Source: CAXXXW01 sp963665555 (GTDB lineage: Bacteria > Pseudomonadota > Alphaproteobacteria > Thalassobaculales > Thalassobaculaceae). From it: a stretch of 64,000 nt of DNA. Below the pieces are notes generated by a model. It saw only the letters and a list, made by a program, of their open reading frames with translations. It was not told where the DNA came from and did no database searches. The stretch spans positions 620,001 through 684,000 of the forward strand of contig OY762308.1 in the NCBI GenBank assembly GCA_963665555.2. The letters are read 5' to 3'. The translations under genes and the position numbers were made by a program. Below are positions 52,870 to 60,117 of this stretch, piece by piece (position 1 is the first letter of the stretch; each line of letters starts with the position of its first letter).

Positions 52870-53865
52870 ATGGTCACCATAGCAGGAAACGCCCCCCGCC
52901 GTCGAACGCCGCGCCTCCTCCGCGCGGCGCTGGCGCTGTGCCTGCTGTTTCCCGCGCCCCTGTGCGGATTCGCGGCCGAGGCGGGGGCCAGGCTCGCCGT
53001 CGTCGCCACCATCGCCCAGATCGCCGAGCCGCTGCGCCGCATCGCCGGCGACCGGGCCGAGGTCTCCAGCCTGATGGGGGAGGGGGTGGACCCCCACCTG
53101 TACCGCCCCACGCGCTCGGACATCGCGCGGCTGGCGCGCGCCGACGCGGTGTTCTGGAACGGGCTGGACCTGGAAGTCCAGCTGGAAGAGGCGCTCGGGC
53201 GGCTGGCGGCCGACCGGCCCGTGGTCGCGCTCGCCGCCGCGCTGCCGCGGGACAGGCTGATCCCGGCCGGCGGCGGCGGGTTCGACCCGCATGTCTGGAT
53301 GGACCCGGCGCTGTGGCGCGCCGCGCTCGACCGCGCCGTCGGCGTGCTGGCGCGCCTCGATCCCGGCGGCGCGCCCCGGTTCCGCGCCAACGCCGAGGCG
53401 TATTTCCGCCGCCTGGCGGCGGTCGAGGCCTATGCCGCGCGCGTCCTGGCGAGCGTTCCCGAACGCGCGCGCCTGCTGGTCGCGGCGCACGACGCCTTCG
53501 GCTATTTCGGCCGCCGCTTCGGGCTGGAGACGCGCGGCGTCCAGGGGATCAGCACCGAGAGCGAGGCCGGGCTGCGCCGGATCGAGGGCCTGGTGGCCGA
53601 GCTGGTCGCGCGCGCGGCGCCGGCCGTCTTCGTCGAGACCTCCGCGCCGGACCGCCATGTCCGGGCGCTGATCGAGGGGGCGGCGGCGCGCGGCCACGAG
53701 GTCCGCCTCGGCGGCCGGCTGTTCTCCGACGCGATGGGCCGCGCCGGGACCTACGAGGGGACCTATATCGGCGCGATCGACCACAACGCGACGACCGTCG
53801 CCCGCGCGCTCGGCGGCGACGCCCCGGCGCGCGGCCATCTCGGGAGGCTCGGCCATGGCGGTTGA
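52870..53865 (+). CDS. Manganese/zinc ABC transporter substrate-binding protein
   Basis: A 331-residue periplasmic metal-binding lipoprotein-type family (TroA/PsaA). A signal peptide (residues 1–36, ending GFAAEA) is followed by VATIAQIAEPLRRIAGDRAEVSSLMGEGVDPHLYRPTRSD (His ligand), GFDPHVWMDPALW (second His), ARLLVAAHDAFGYFGRRFGL (third His) and VFVETSAPDRHVRAL, IGAIDHNATT with Asp ligand. The His-rich loop of zinc-specific ZnuA is absent, so with the MntR box manganese is favoured. Overlaps the ATPase gene by 11 bp. Confidence 0.88.
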   Translation: MVTIAGNAPRRRTPRLLRAALALCLLFPAPLCGFAAEAGARLAVVATIAQIAEPLRRIAGDRAEVSSLMGEGVDPHLYRPTRSDIARLARADAVFWNGLDLEVQLEEALGRLAADRPVVALAAALPRDRLIPAGGGGFDPHVWMDPALWRAALDRAVGVLARLDPGGAPRFRANAEAYFRRLAAVEAYAARVLASVPERARLLVAAHDAFGYFGRRFGLETRGVQGISTESEAGLRRIEGLVAELVARAAPAVFVETSAPDRHVRALIEGAAARGHEVRLGGRLFSDAMGRAGTYEGTYIGAIDHNATTVARALGGDAPARGHLGRLGHGG

Positions 53866-54679
53866 AACCCTTGCGCGCGCGGGGCGGGGGCCGGCGGCGC
53901 GGCCGGGCGGCCCGCTCTCCGACGCCGGCGCGCCGCTCCATGTCGGCGGGCTGACGGCCGGCTACGATTCCGGCCCGGTCCTGCGGGACGTGGACTACAC
54001 CGCGCGCGCCGGGACGCTGACGGCGGTCCTCGGGCCGAACGGGGCCGGCAAGTCCACCTTCCTGAAGGCGGTCCTCGGCCTCGCGCCGCGCCTCGCGGGC
54101 CATGTCCGGGTGTTCGGCCGCCCGGCCGGGGCGCAATCCGGGCGGATCGCCTATGTGCCGCAGCGGAGCGACGTCGACTGGGACTTCCCGGCCTCGGCGC
54201 TCGATGTCGCGGCGATGGGGCTGTACGGCCGGATCGGCTGGCTGCGCCCGGTGCGGCGGCGTCACCGCGCCCGCGCGCTGGAAATGCTGGACCGGGTCGG
54301 CCTCGCCGACCTCGCCGACAGGCGGATCGGCGCGCTGTCGGGCGGGCAGCGCCAGCGCGCCTTCATCGCCCGCGCGCTCGCCCAGGAGGCGGACATCTAC
54401 CTGCTCGACGAGCCGCTGGCCGGCGTGGACGCCGCGACCGAGGTCCGGGCGATGGACATCCTGCGCGCCGAGGCGGCGGCGGGGCGGACCGTGCTCGCCT
54501 CCCACCACGACCTCTCGACCGTGGCGGACTATTTCACGCACGCGCTGGTGCTGAACGGCCGGGCGGTGGCGGCCGGGCCGCTGGCCGAGGCGTTCGTCCC
54601 GGCCGCGCTCGACGCCGCCTACGGCGCGCGGCCGGCCCGCGCCCGCCACGGGGCCGGGGCGGCGGCCGGGGCGGACTGA
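53855..54679 (+). CDS. Manganese/zinc ABC transporter ATP-binding protein
   Basis: A 274-residue ABC ATPase: Walker A GPNGAGKST (60–68), AYVPQRSDVDWDFPASALDVAAMGLYG (the Q-loop and a metal-type segment), signature LSGGQRQRAFIARALAQ, Walker B IYLLDEPLAGVD and switch SHHDLSTV. The WDFPASALD segment is typical of Mn/Zn importers. Second gene of the operon, 11-bp overlap upstream. Confidence 0.9.
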   Translation: MAVETLARAGRGPAARPGGPLSDAGAPLHVGGLTAGYDSGPVLRDVDYTARAGTLTAVLGPNGAGKSTFLKAVLGLAPRLAGHVRVFGRPAGAQSGRIAYVPQRSDVDWDFPASALDVAAMGLYGRIGWLRPVRRRHRARALEMLDRVGLADLADRRIGALSGGQRQRAFIARALAQEADIYLLDEPLAGVDAATEVRAMDILRAEAAAGRTVLASHHDLSTVADYFTHALVLNGRAVAAGPLAEAFVPAALDAAYGARPARARHGAGAAAGAD

Positions 54680-54686
54680 GCCGGGC

Positions 54687-55631
54687 ATGGCGGCGGGCGC
54701 CGACCTCCTCTCCGTCCTGGCCTTCTCCGCCGGCCACAACAGCGCCGTGGCGATGGCGGGCGCGATCGCGCTCGGCGCCGGCGCCGGGACGATCGGGACC
54801 TTCGTCCTGCCGCGCGGCCAGGCCCTGCTGGGGGAGGCGATCGCCCACGCGACGCTGCCCGGCGTCGCGCTCGCCTTCCTGGCCGGGCTGGCGCTCGCGG
54901 GCGAGGGGCGGAACGTCGCGGCGCTGACGGCCGGGGCGGCGGCCGCCGGCGCGCTCGCCGTCTTGGCGGCGCGGTGGATCGCGGCCCGCACCCGGCTCTC
55001 CGGGGACGCCGCCATCGCGACGGTGCTGAGCGTGTTCTACGGGGCCGGCGCGGTGTTGCTGAGCCATATCCAGGCGTTGCCCGCGGGCGGCCGGGCCGGG
55101 CTGGACGGCTTCCTGCTCGGCTCGGTCGCGACGATGACGGCGGACGAGGCGCTGGCGCTGGCGCTGGCGGCGCTGGCCGTCGTCGGCGTGGCGCTGCTGT
55201 TCTTCAAGGAGTTCGCCATCGTCTGCTTCGACGCCGCGCACGCCGCGACGCTCGGCCTGCCGGTCCGCCGCCTCGACCTGGCGATGACGGGCCTGCTGCT
55301 GGCCGTCGTCGCGATCGGGCTGGAGACGGCGGGGCTGGTGCTGGTCGTCGCGCTGGTAATCGTCCCGCCGGTGACGGCGCGGTTCTGGGTCGCGCGGTTC
55401 GGGCCGATGGCGGCGGTTTCCGCCTTCGCGGGCGCGCTCGCCTGCTATGTCGGCGGCGCGATTTCGGCGGCGGTTCCGGGGGCGCCGGCGGGGGCGGTCA
55501 TCGTGCTGGCGGCGGGGGCGGGCTGCGCGCTGTCGTTCTGCCTCGCGCCCCGGCGCGGCCTTGTCGCGCGGCTCCGGCGCGGCCGCGGCTTCGGGCGCGA
55601 CGGCGCGCCGGCGCCCGGCGGCCCGTCGTGA
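54687..55631 (+). CDS. Manganese/zinc ABC transporter permease 1
   Basis: A 314-residue integral membrane protein of the ZnuB/TroC type with about 8 hydrophobic helices: LGAGAGTIGTFVLPRGQALLGEAIAHATLPGVALAFL, AAIATVLSVFYGAGAVLLS, LFFKEFAIVCFDAAHAATLGLP (a cytosolic coupling segment) and TAGLVLVVALVIVPPVTARFWVARF. Starts 8 bp after the ATPase gene. Its TGA stop overlaps the GTG of the second permease. Confidence 0.9.
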   Translation: MAAGADLLSVLAFSAGHNSAVAMAGAIALGAGAGTIGTFVLPRGQALLGEAIAHATLPGVALAFLAGLALAGEGRNVAALTAGAAAAGALAVLAARWIAARTRLSGDAAIATVLSVFYGAGAVLLSHIQALPAGGRAGLDGFLLGSVATMTADEALALALAALAVVGVALLFFKEFAIVCFDAAHAATLGLPVRRLDLAMTGLLLAVVAIGLETAGLVLVVALVIVPPVTARFWVARFGPMAAVSAFAGALACYVGGAISAAVPGAPAGAVIVLAAGAGCALSFCLAPRRGLVARLRRGRGFGRDGAPAPGGPS

Positions 55632-56584
55632 CGCTGGCGCTCGCGGACTTCCTGACGGTCGATCTGCCGGCGCTGGCCGCGGCGGCGCTGGCCTGCCTGT
55701 CCTGTTCGCTCGCCGGGACCTTCCTGGTGCTGCGCCGCCAGGCGATGATGGGCGACGCGATCAGCCATGTCGTGCTGCCCGGCATCGTCGGCGCCTTCGC
55801 CGTCGCCGGCGGGATCGAGCCGCTGGCGACGATGCTGGGCGCGCTGCTGGCGGCGCTCGTCGCGGCGGCGGCGATCGAGGTGCTGCGGACGCGCGGCGGG
55901 GTCGAGTCCGGGGCGGCGATGGGGACGGTGTTCACCGTCATGTTCGCGCTCGGCGTCTGTATGCTGGAATGGACGGGCGCCTCGGAGGTGCATCTCGACA
56001 CGCGGCACGCGCTGTTCGGCAGCCTGGAGGCGATCCTCTGGGTCGGCCACGGCGGGAGCTGGGCCGGCGCCGTCGAGCCGGCCGCGCTGGCCGCCCTGCC
56101 GCGCCAGGTTACGACCCTGGCCGTCGTCGCGGCGGCGCTGGCCGTGTTGTGCGCCTTGTTCTTCAAGGAGTTGCGGGTGGCGACCTTCGACCCCGGCTTC
56201 GCGGCGACGGCCGGGTTCTCGCCGCGCCTCGTGGGGATCGGGCTGGTGCTGGCGTCGGGCGCGGCGGCGGTGGCGTCCTTCGAGGCGGTGGGGTCGATCC
56301 TGGCGGTGGCGATGTTCGTGTGCCCGCCTTGCGCGGCGCGGATGCTGACGGACCGGCTGTCGGCGCAGCTGTGGCTCGCGGCGCTGTTCGCGGCGGCGTC
56401 CGGAATCCTCGGCTACCTCGCCGCCGCCTTCGGCCCGTGGCTGTTCGGAAGCCCGCACGCGCTGAACGCCGCCGGCGCGATCGCCGTGACCGCCGGCCTG
56501 ATCCAGCTAACCGCGATGCTCTTCGCCCCGAGGCACGGCGTCCTCGCACAGCGACGGCGGGCGGCTTACCGAGGCGGGCGATAG
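55628..56584 (+). CDS. Manganese/zinc ABC transporter permease 2
   Basis: A 318-residue ZnuB/TroD-type permease: LACLSCSLAGTFLVLRRQAMMGDAISHVVLPGIVGAFAV, GVESGAAMGTVFTVMFALGVCMLEW, LFFKELRVATFDPGFAATAGFSPRLVGIGLVLASG and AVGSILAVAMFVCPPCAARMLTDRL. The GTG at 55628 overlaps the upstream stop (GTGA), so translation is coupled. With the preceding permease it forms a heterodimeric channel. The DTRHALFGSLEAILWVG loop is periplasmic by prediction. Last gene of the operon. Confidence 0.9.
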   Translation: MTLALADFLTVDLPALAAAALACLSCSLAGTFLVLRRQAMMGDAISHVVLPGIVGAFAVAGGIEPLATMLGALLAALVAAAAIEVLRTRGGVESGAAMGTVFTVMFALGVCMLEWTGASEVHLDTRHALFGSLEAILWVGHGGSWAGAVEPAALAALPRQVTTLAVVAAALAVLCALFFKELRVATFDPGFAATAGFSPRLVGIGLVLASGAAAVASFEAVGSILAVAMFVCPPCAARMLTDRLSAQLWLAALFAAASGILGYLAAAFGPWLFGSPHALNAAGAIAVTAGLIQLTAMLFAPRHGVLAQRRRAAYRGGR

Positions 56585-56588
56585 CGTC

Positions 56589-56789
56589 CTAGTCGATCCA
56601 CTCGGCGACGACGTAGGGGGCGCGGGAGGGGGGGACGCTTGGGTGGTAGTGGCGGAAGACGGCCAGCGCGGCGTTGAAGGAGGCGACATCGGTCTGCCCG
56701 CACTCGCGCAGGCGGCGGTAGGCGGTCGTCACCGCGCGGTAGCAGGCGTCTGTCGGTTCGCAGCCCGGCAGGTCTTCGCGGGAAGCCAT
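56589..56789 (-). CDS. Small conserved-looking hypothetical protein
   Basis: A 66-residue protein, MASREDLPGCEPTDACYRAVTTAYRRLRECGQTDVASFNAALAVFRHYHPSVP with the end VVAEWID. A single predicted helical domain of mixed charge (one Cys pair, no CxxC) plus a tail. GGAGGGACCCCG precedes the ATG. It is encoded 4 bp from the convergent manganese permease stop. Coding potential is supported by an amphipathic helix pattern, but I do not recognise the family and cannot assign a role. Confidence 0.6.
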   Translation of the reverse strand: MASREDLPGCEPTDACYRAVTTAYRRLRECGQTDVASFNAALAVFRHYHPSVPPSRAPYVVAEWID

Positions 56790-56905
56790 CGGGGTCCCTC
56801 CACGGCGGCGGTCCGGCGCAGGTTAGGGAAAACCGCCGCCGGGGCAAAGGGTTTTCGCGGCCCGGCGGCGATTTTTCGCGCGAACGGGCCGGTTCCGGGC
56901 CGATT

Positions 56906-57352
56906 TCACATGGGGGATGGCCGCCCGGCCGCCCGTTCGGCCGCCTTCACCGTCGCGTCGAAGGGCAGCAGGATGGAGCGGTGGCGGTTGGCGAAGGCGC
57001 GCGCCGGCTCCAGCAGCGCCAGTTCCGACCAGTCGCCGTCGGGCGGCGGCCCGTCCGCCTCCAGCATGGCCCGCATCCGCGCGCGCACATGGCGCACCTC
57101 GTCCACCGTCTTGCCGACCACGGCGCGGGCGAAGATCGACGACGACGCGCTGCCCAGCGCGCAGGCCTCCACATCCTGGCCGTAATCGACGATCGTCGCG
57201 CCGGCCAGCCGGAGGTCCACCGTCACCGCGCTGCCGCAGGACCGCGAGACGGCGGTCGCGCTGGCGTCCGGCGCGGCGAGGCGGCGGTTGCGGGCGATGT
57301 CGGCGGCGTAGGCCAGCAGCCGGTCCCGGTAGACCTCGTCGAGCGCGCTCAC
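56906..57352 (-). CDS. NifU-like iron–sulfur scaffold, third cysteine missing
   Basis: A 148-residue NifU_N/IscU-fold protein. Two conserved cysteines are in SRSCGSAVTVDL (Cys39) and EACALGSASSSIF (Cys64). The third, expected before the L-L-P/W ending, is replaced: RHRSILLPF has Ser. The aspartate that usually follows the first Cys (C-G-D) is Ser. Related alphaproteobacterial proteins share such changes, so it may be a distinct, perhaps regulatory or transfer, type. The start is GTG. SufE follows upstream by 22 bp on the same strand. Confidence 0.8.
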   Translation of the reverse strand: MSALDEVYRDRLLAYAADIARNRRLAAPDASATAVSRSCGSAVTVDLRLAGATIVDYGQDVEACALGSASSSIFARAVVGKTVDEVRHVRARMRAMLEADGPPPDGDWSELALLEPARAFANRHRSILLPFDATVKAAERAAGRPSPM

Positions 57353-57374
57353 GGCCCGTCGCGGCGGCGCGGCG

Positions 57375-57833
57375 TCACGCCGCCGCCTCCTCCTCGGCGA
57401 AGCGGGCGCGCCGGCGGATCGCCGCCACCATCGCGCCCAGGCCGTTCTTGCGGGTCGGGGAGAGGTGCTCGTCCAGGCCGATCTCGGCGATGAAGCCGGT
57501 GTCGGTGTCGAGGATTTCGCGCGGCGTGCGGTTGGAGTAGACGCGCAGCAGCACCGCGATCAGGCCGGAGACGATGGCGGCGTCGCTGACCGCGCGGAAC
57601 ACCAGCCGGCCGCCCGCCGCCTCGCCGACGAACCAGACCTGGCTCTGGCAGCCCTTCAGCCTGAACTCGTCGCGCAGGTACTCCTCGGGCATCGCGGGCA
57701 GCTTGCGGCCGAGGTCGATCAGGTACTGGTAGCGGTCGGCCCAGTCGTCGAAGAAGCCGAACTCGGCGACCAGGTCCTCCCGCGCCTCGTCGATCGTCGT
57801 TTCCGGCGCGATGGTTTCGGCCGCGTCCGCCAT
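57375..57833 (-). CDS. sufE: SufE-family sulfur acceptor
   Basis: A 152-residue SufE: ETTIDEAREDLVAEFGFFDDWADRYQYLIDLGRKLPAMPEEYLRDEFRLKGCQSQVWFVGE with the persulfide cysteine in LKGCQSQVW, then SDAAIVSGLIAVLLRVYSNRTPREIL and GLDEHLSPTRKNGLGAMVAAIRRRA. It takes sulfur from the SufS desulfurase. Here it is encoded just before a NifU-like gene rather than in a suf operon; sufBCDS are not in the window. The ATG at 57833 gives the normal N-terminus. Confidence 0.92.
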   Translation of the reverse strand: MADAAETIAPETTIDEAREDLVAEFGFFDDWADRYQYLIDLGRKLPAMPEEYLRDEFRLKGCQSQVWFVGEAAGGRLVFRAVSDAAIVSGLIAVLLRVYSNRTPREILDTDTGFIAEIGLDEHLSPTRKNGLGAMVAAIRRRARFAEEEAAA

Positions 57834-57968
57834 GGCGTTCCGGTCCCTCCGTCCCGTGTCCGGCCCCCGGTCGGCTCCCCGGCCGGCCTCGGGCAGGCAT
57901 GTGGCGCCGGCCGGCCCGCCTGTCAACGCCCGCGCGCCCGGCCGCCCGTCCGTCGGCGCCCCCGGCGC

Positions 57969-59093
57969 TCAGAACATCGCGCCCCGCGCGCCGACCGGCC
58001 AGACCGCCTCGACGATCCCGCCGCGCAGGCCGACATACCAGTCGTGCAGGTTCACGGTGGGGTCGCAATGGCCGGGGACCAGCCGCAGCTTGTCGCCGAG
58101 CCGCACGCCCCGCGCGCCGGGGCCGAGCGCCAGCGTCCCGTGCTCGTCGGACGCGCCGGCGTAGGTCGCGTCCGCGAGGTCCGCGACCCGGGGCAGGCCG
58201 GCATCGACCGAGGCCGCCTTGTGCCCGGCGTCCACCACCGCCCGGTCCGGGACCGGGCGGCTCATCACCGTCGCCAGCACGAACAGGCTCTGGCGGAACG
58301 TGTCCATGTACTCGCCGTCCTCGCCTAGGTTGAGGCCGTAATCGGCGTCCATGAAGCAGTAGGAGCCGGCCTGGAGTTCGTTCCAGACGCCCGACGCGGC
58401 CTCGAACGGGAAGGTGCCGGTGCCGGCCCCGGTGACGAGGCGGCAGGACAGGCCCGCCGCCGCCAGCCGCTCCGTCGTGTCGCGGACCAGGTCGCCGGCC
58501 TTGGCGATGGCCTGTCGGCGCTCCCCGTGGCCGCGGATGTGCTGGGCCCGGCCCTGGTAGGCCTGCAGGCCGCCGAAATCGAGGTTGGGCGCGGCGTCGA
58601 TCCGTTTCGCGAGCGCGACCGCCGCCGCCCCCGGCGCCACGCCGCAGCGCCCGGCGCCCACGTCGATTTCGACCAGCACCTCGATCCTTGTCCCGAACCG
58701 GGCGGCGGCCGCGTCGATGTCGCCGACATTGCCGGCGTCGTCGGCGCAGACCGAAAGCCGGACCTCGCGGGCCAGCGCGGCCAGCCGGTCGAGCTTGCGC
58801 CGGCCGACGATCTGGTTCGAGACCAGGATGTCGCCGATCCCGCCCGCCGCCAGCGCCTCCGCCTCGCCGACCTTCTGGCAGCACTGCCCGACGGCGCCGG
58901 CGGCGATCTGGCGGCGCGCGACATCGGCGGATTTGTGGGTCTTGGCGTGCGGCCGGTGGGCGACGCCGAATTCGGCGGCCATCCGCGCCATGCGGGCGAT
59001 ATTGTCCTCGAAGGCGTCGAGGTCGACGACGAGGGCGGGCGTGTCCACCTCGGCCTCGTCCATGCCGATCTCGGCGGGCGGTCGCGCGGTCAT
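57969..59093 (-). CDS. DSD1/D-threonine aldolase-family PLP enzyme
   Basis: A 374-residue fold-III (alanine-racemase-like) PLP enzyme. PLP-binding lysine is in HRPHAKTHKSADVARRQI (Lys59 region), phosphate contacts in IDVGAGRCGV, TGAGTGTFPF and ELQAGSYCFMDADY, and metal-binding His and Cys in LVPGHCDPTVNLHDWYVGLRGG. Family members include D-threonine aldolase, D-threo-3-hydroxyaspartate dehydratase and BhcC-type beta-hydroxyaspartate aldolase; motif reading cannot decide between them. It follows meaB (ATGA overlap) as the last gene of the methylmalonyl-CoA mutase operon. Confidence 0.85.
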   Translation of the reverse strand: MTARPPAEIGMDEAEVDTPALVVDLDAFEDNIARMARMAAEFGVAHRPHAKTHKSADVARRQIAAGAVGQCCQKVGEAEALAAGGIGDILVSNQIVGRRKLDRLAALAREVRLSVCADDAGNVGDIDAAAARFGTRIEVLVEIDVGAGRCGVAPGAAAVALAKRIDAAPNLDFGGLQAYQGRAQHIRGHGERRQAIAKAGDLVRDTTERLAAAGLSCRLVTGAGTGTFPFEAASGVWNELQAGSYCFMDADYGLNLGEDGEYMDTFRQSLFVLATVMSRPVPDRAVVDAGHKAASVDAGLPRVADLADATYAGASDEHGTLALGPGARGVRLGDKLRLVPGHCDPTVNLHDWYVGLRGGIVEAVWPVGARGAMF

Positions 59094-60100
59094 GGGCCTC
59101 TCTCCCCGTCGGTCGATCCGAGCGCGTCGAGCACGCGGGCGGCCGCCGCGCCCGGCGGCATCCGGTCCTCCGCGACCGCGCGCTCGACCTCCGCGACGAC
59201 GGCGCGGGCGGCCTCGTCGCGCTCCAGCGCCAGCATAAGCCGGTCGCGGATCGCGGACCACATCCATCGCACCCGCTGGCCGCGGCGCCGCGCCTCGAAC
59301 GCCCCGGAACGCGACAACGCGGCGCGATGGCCGCGCACGGCCGCGTGGATGTCGTCCAGCCCGGCGCCCGAAACCGCGCTGCACACCAGGACGGGCGGGC
59401 GCCAGTCCGGGCCGGCCGGCGTCACGATCTCCAGCGCCCGGCGGTATTCGGCCGCCGCCCGGCGCGCCGGTTCGGCCGTGTCGCCGTCGGCCTTGTTGAC
59501 CGCGATGGCGTCGGCGATCTCCAGCAGGCCCTTCTTGATGCCCTGCAACTCGTCGCCGGCGCCGGGCAGCATCAGGGCGAGGAAGAAATCGACCATCTCC
59601 GCCACCTCGATCTCGGACTGGCCGACCCCGACGGTCTCCACCAGCACCGTGTCGAAGCCGGCGGCCTCGCACAGGACCATGCTCTCCCGCGTCGCCCGCG
59701 CCACGCCGCCGAGCGCGCCGGAGGTCGGCGAGGGGCGGATGAAGGCGCGCGGGTCGCGCCCCAGTTCCAGCATCCGCGTCTTGTCGCCGAGGATCGAGCC
59801 GCCGGTGCGCGAACTCGTGGGATCGACCGCCAGCACCGCCACCTTGCGCCCGGCCCCCGTCAGCATCCGCCCGAACGCCTCGATGAAGGTGCTCTTGCCG
59901 ACGCCGGGGGCGCCGGTGACGCCGATCCGGTCCGCGCCGCCCGCGTCGGGCAGCAGCGCGGTCAGCACCGCGTCGGCGGTCTCCCGGCGATCGGGGCGGC
60001 GGCTTTCGACCAGGGTGATGGCGCGCGCCAGCATCGCCCGGTCGCCGGCGCGCACGCCGTCGATGTAATCGCGCGCGGAGGGCGGCGGCCGGGCGGCCAT
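59090..60100 (-). CDS. meaB: G-protein chaperone of methylmalonyl-CoA mutase
   Basis: A 336-residue GTPase that loads and protects adenosylcobalamin on methylmalonyl-CoA mutase. Walker A GAPGVGKST is at residues 63–71; LAVDPTSSRTGGSILGDKTRM, RPSPTSGALGGVARATRESMVLCEAAGFD, VETVGVGQSEIEVAEMVD and the NKADG base-specificity motif are diagnostic for MeaB/ArgK. It starts 17 bp after the mutase large-subunit stop, and its stop overlaps the next ATG. Confidence 0.95.
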   Translation of the reverse strand: MAARPPPSARDYIDGVRAGDRAMLARAITLVESRRPDRRETADAVLTALLPDAGGADRIGVTGAPGVGKSTFIEAFGRMLTGAGRKVAVLAVDPTSSRTGGSILGDKTRMLELGRDPRAFIRPSPTSGALGGVARATRESMVLCEAAGFDTVLVETVGVGQSEIEVAEMVDFFLALMLPGAGDELQGIKKGLLEIADAIAVNKADGDTAEPARRAAAEYRRALEIVTPAGPDWRPPVLVCSAVSGAGLDDIHAAVRGHRAALSRSGAFEARRRGQRVRWMWSAIRDRLMLALERDEAARAVVAEVERAVAEDRMPPGAAAARVLDALGSTDGERGP

Positions 60101-60117
60101 CTCGCGGTCCCGGACCG

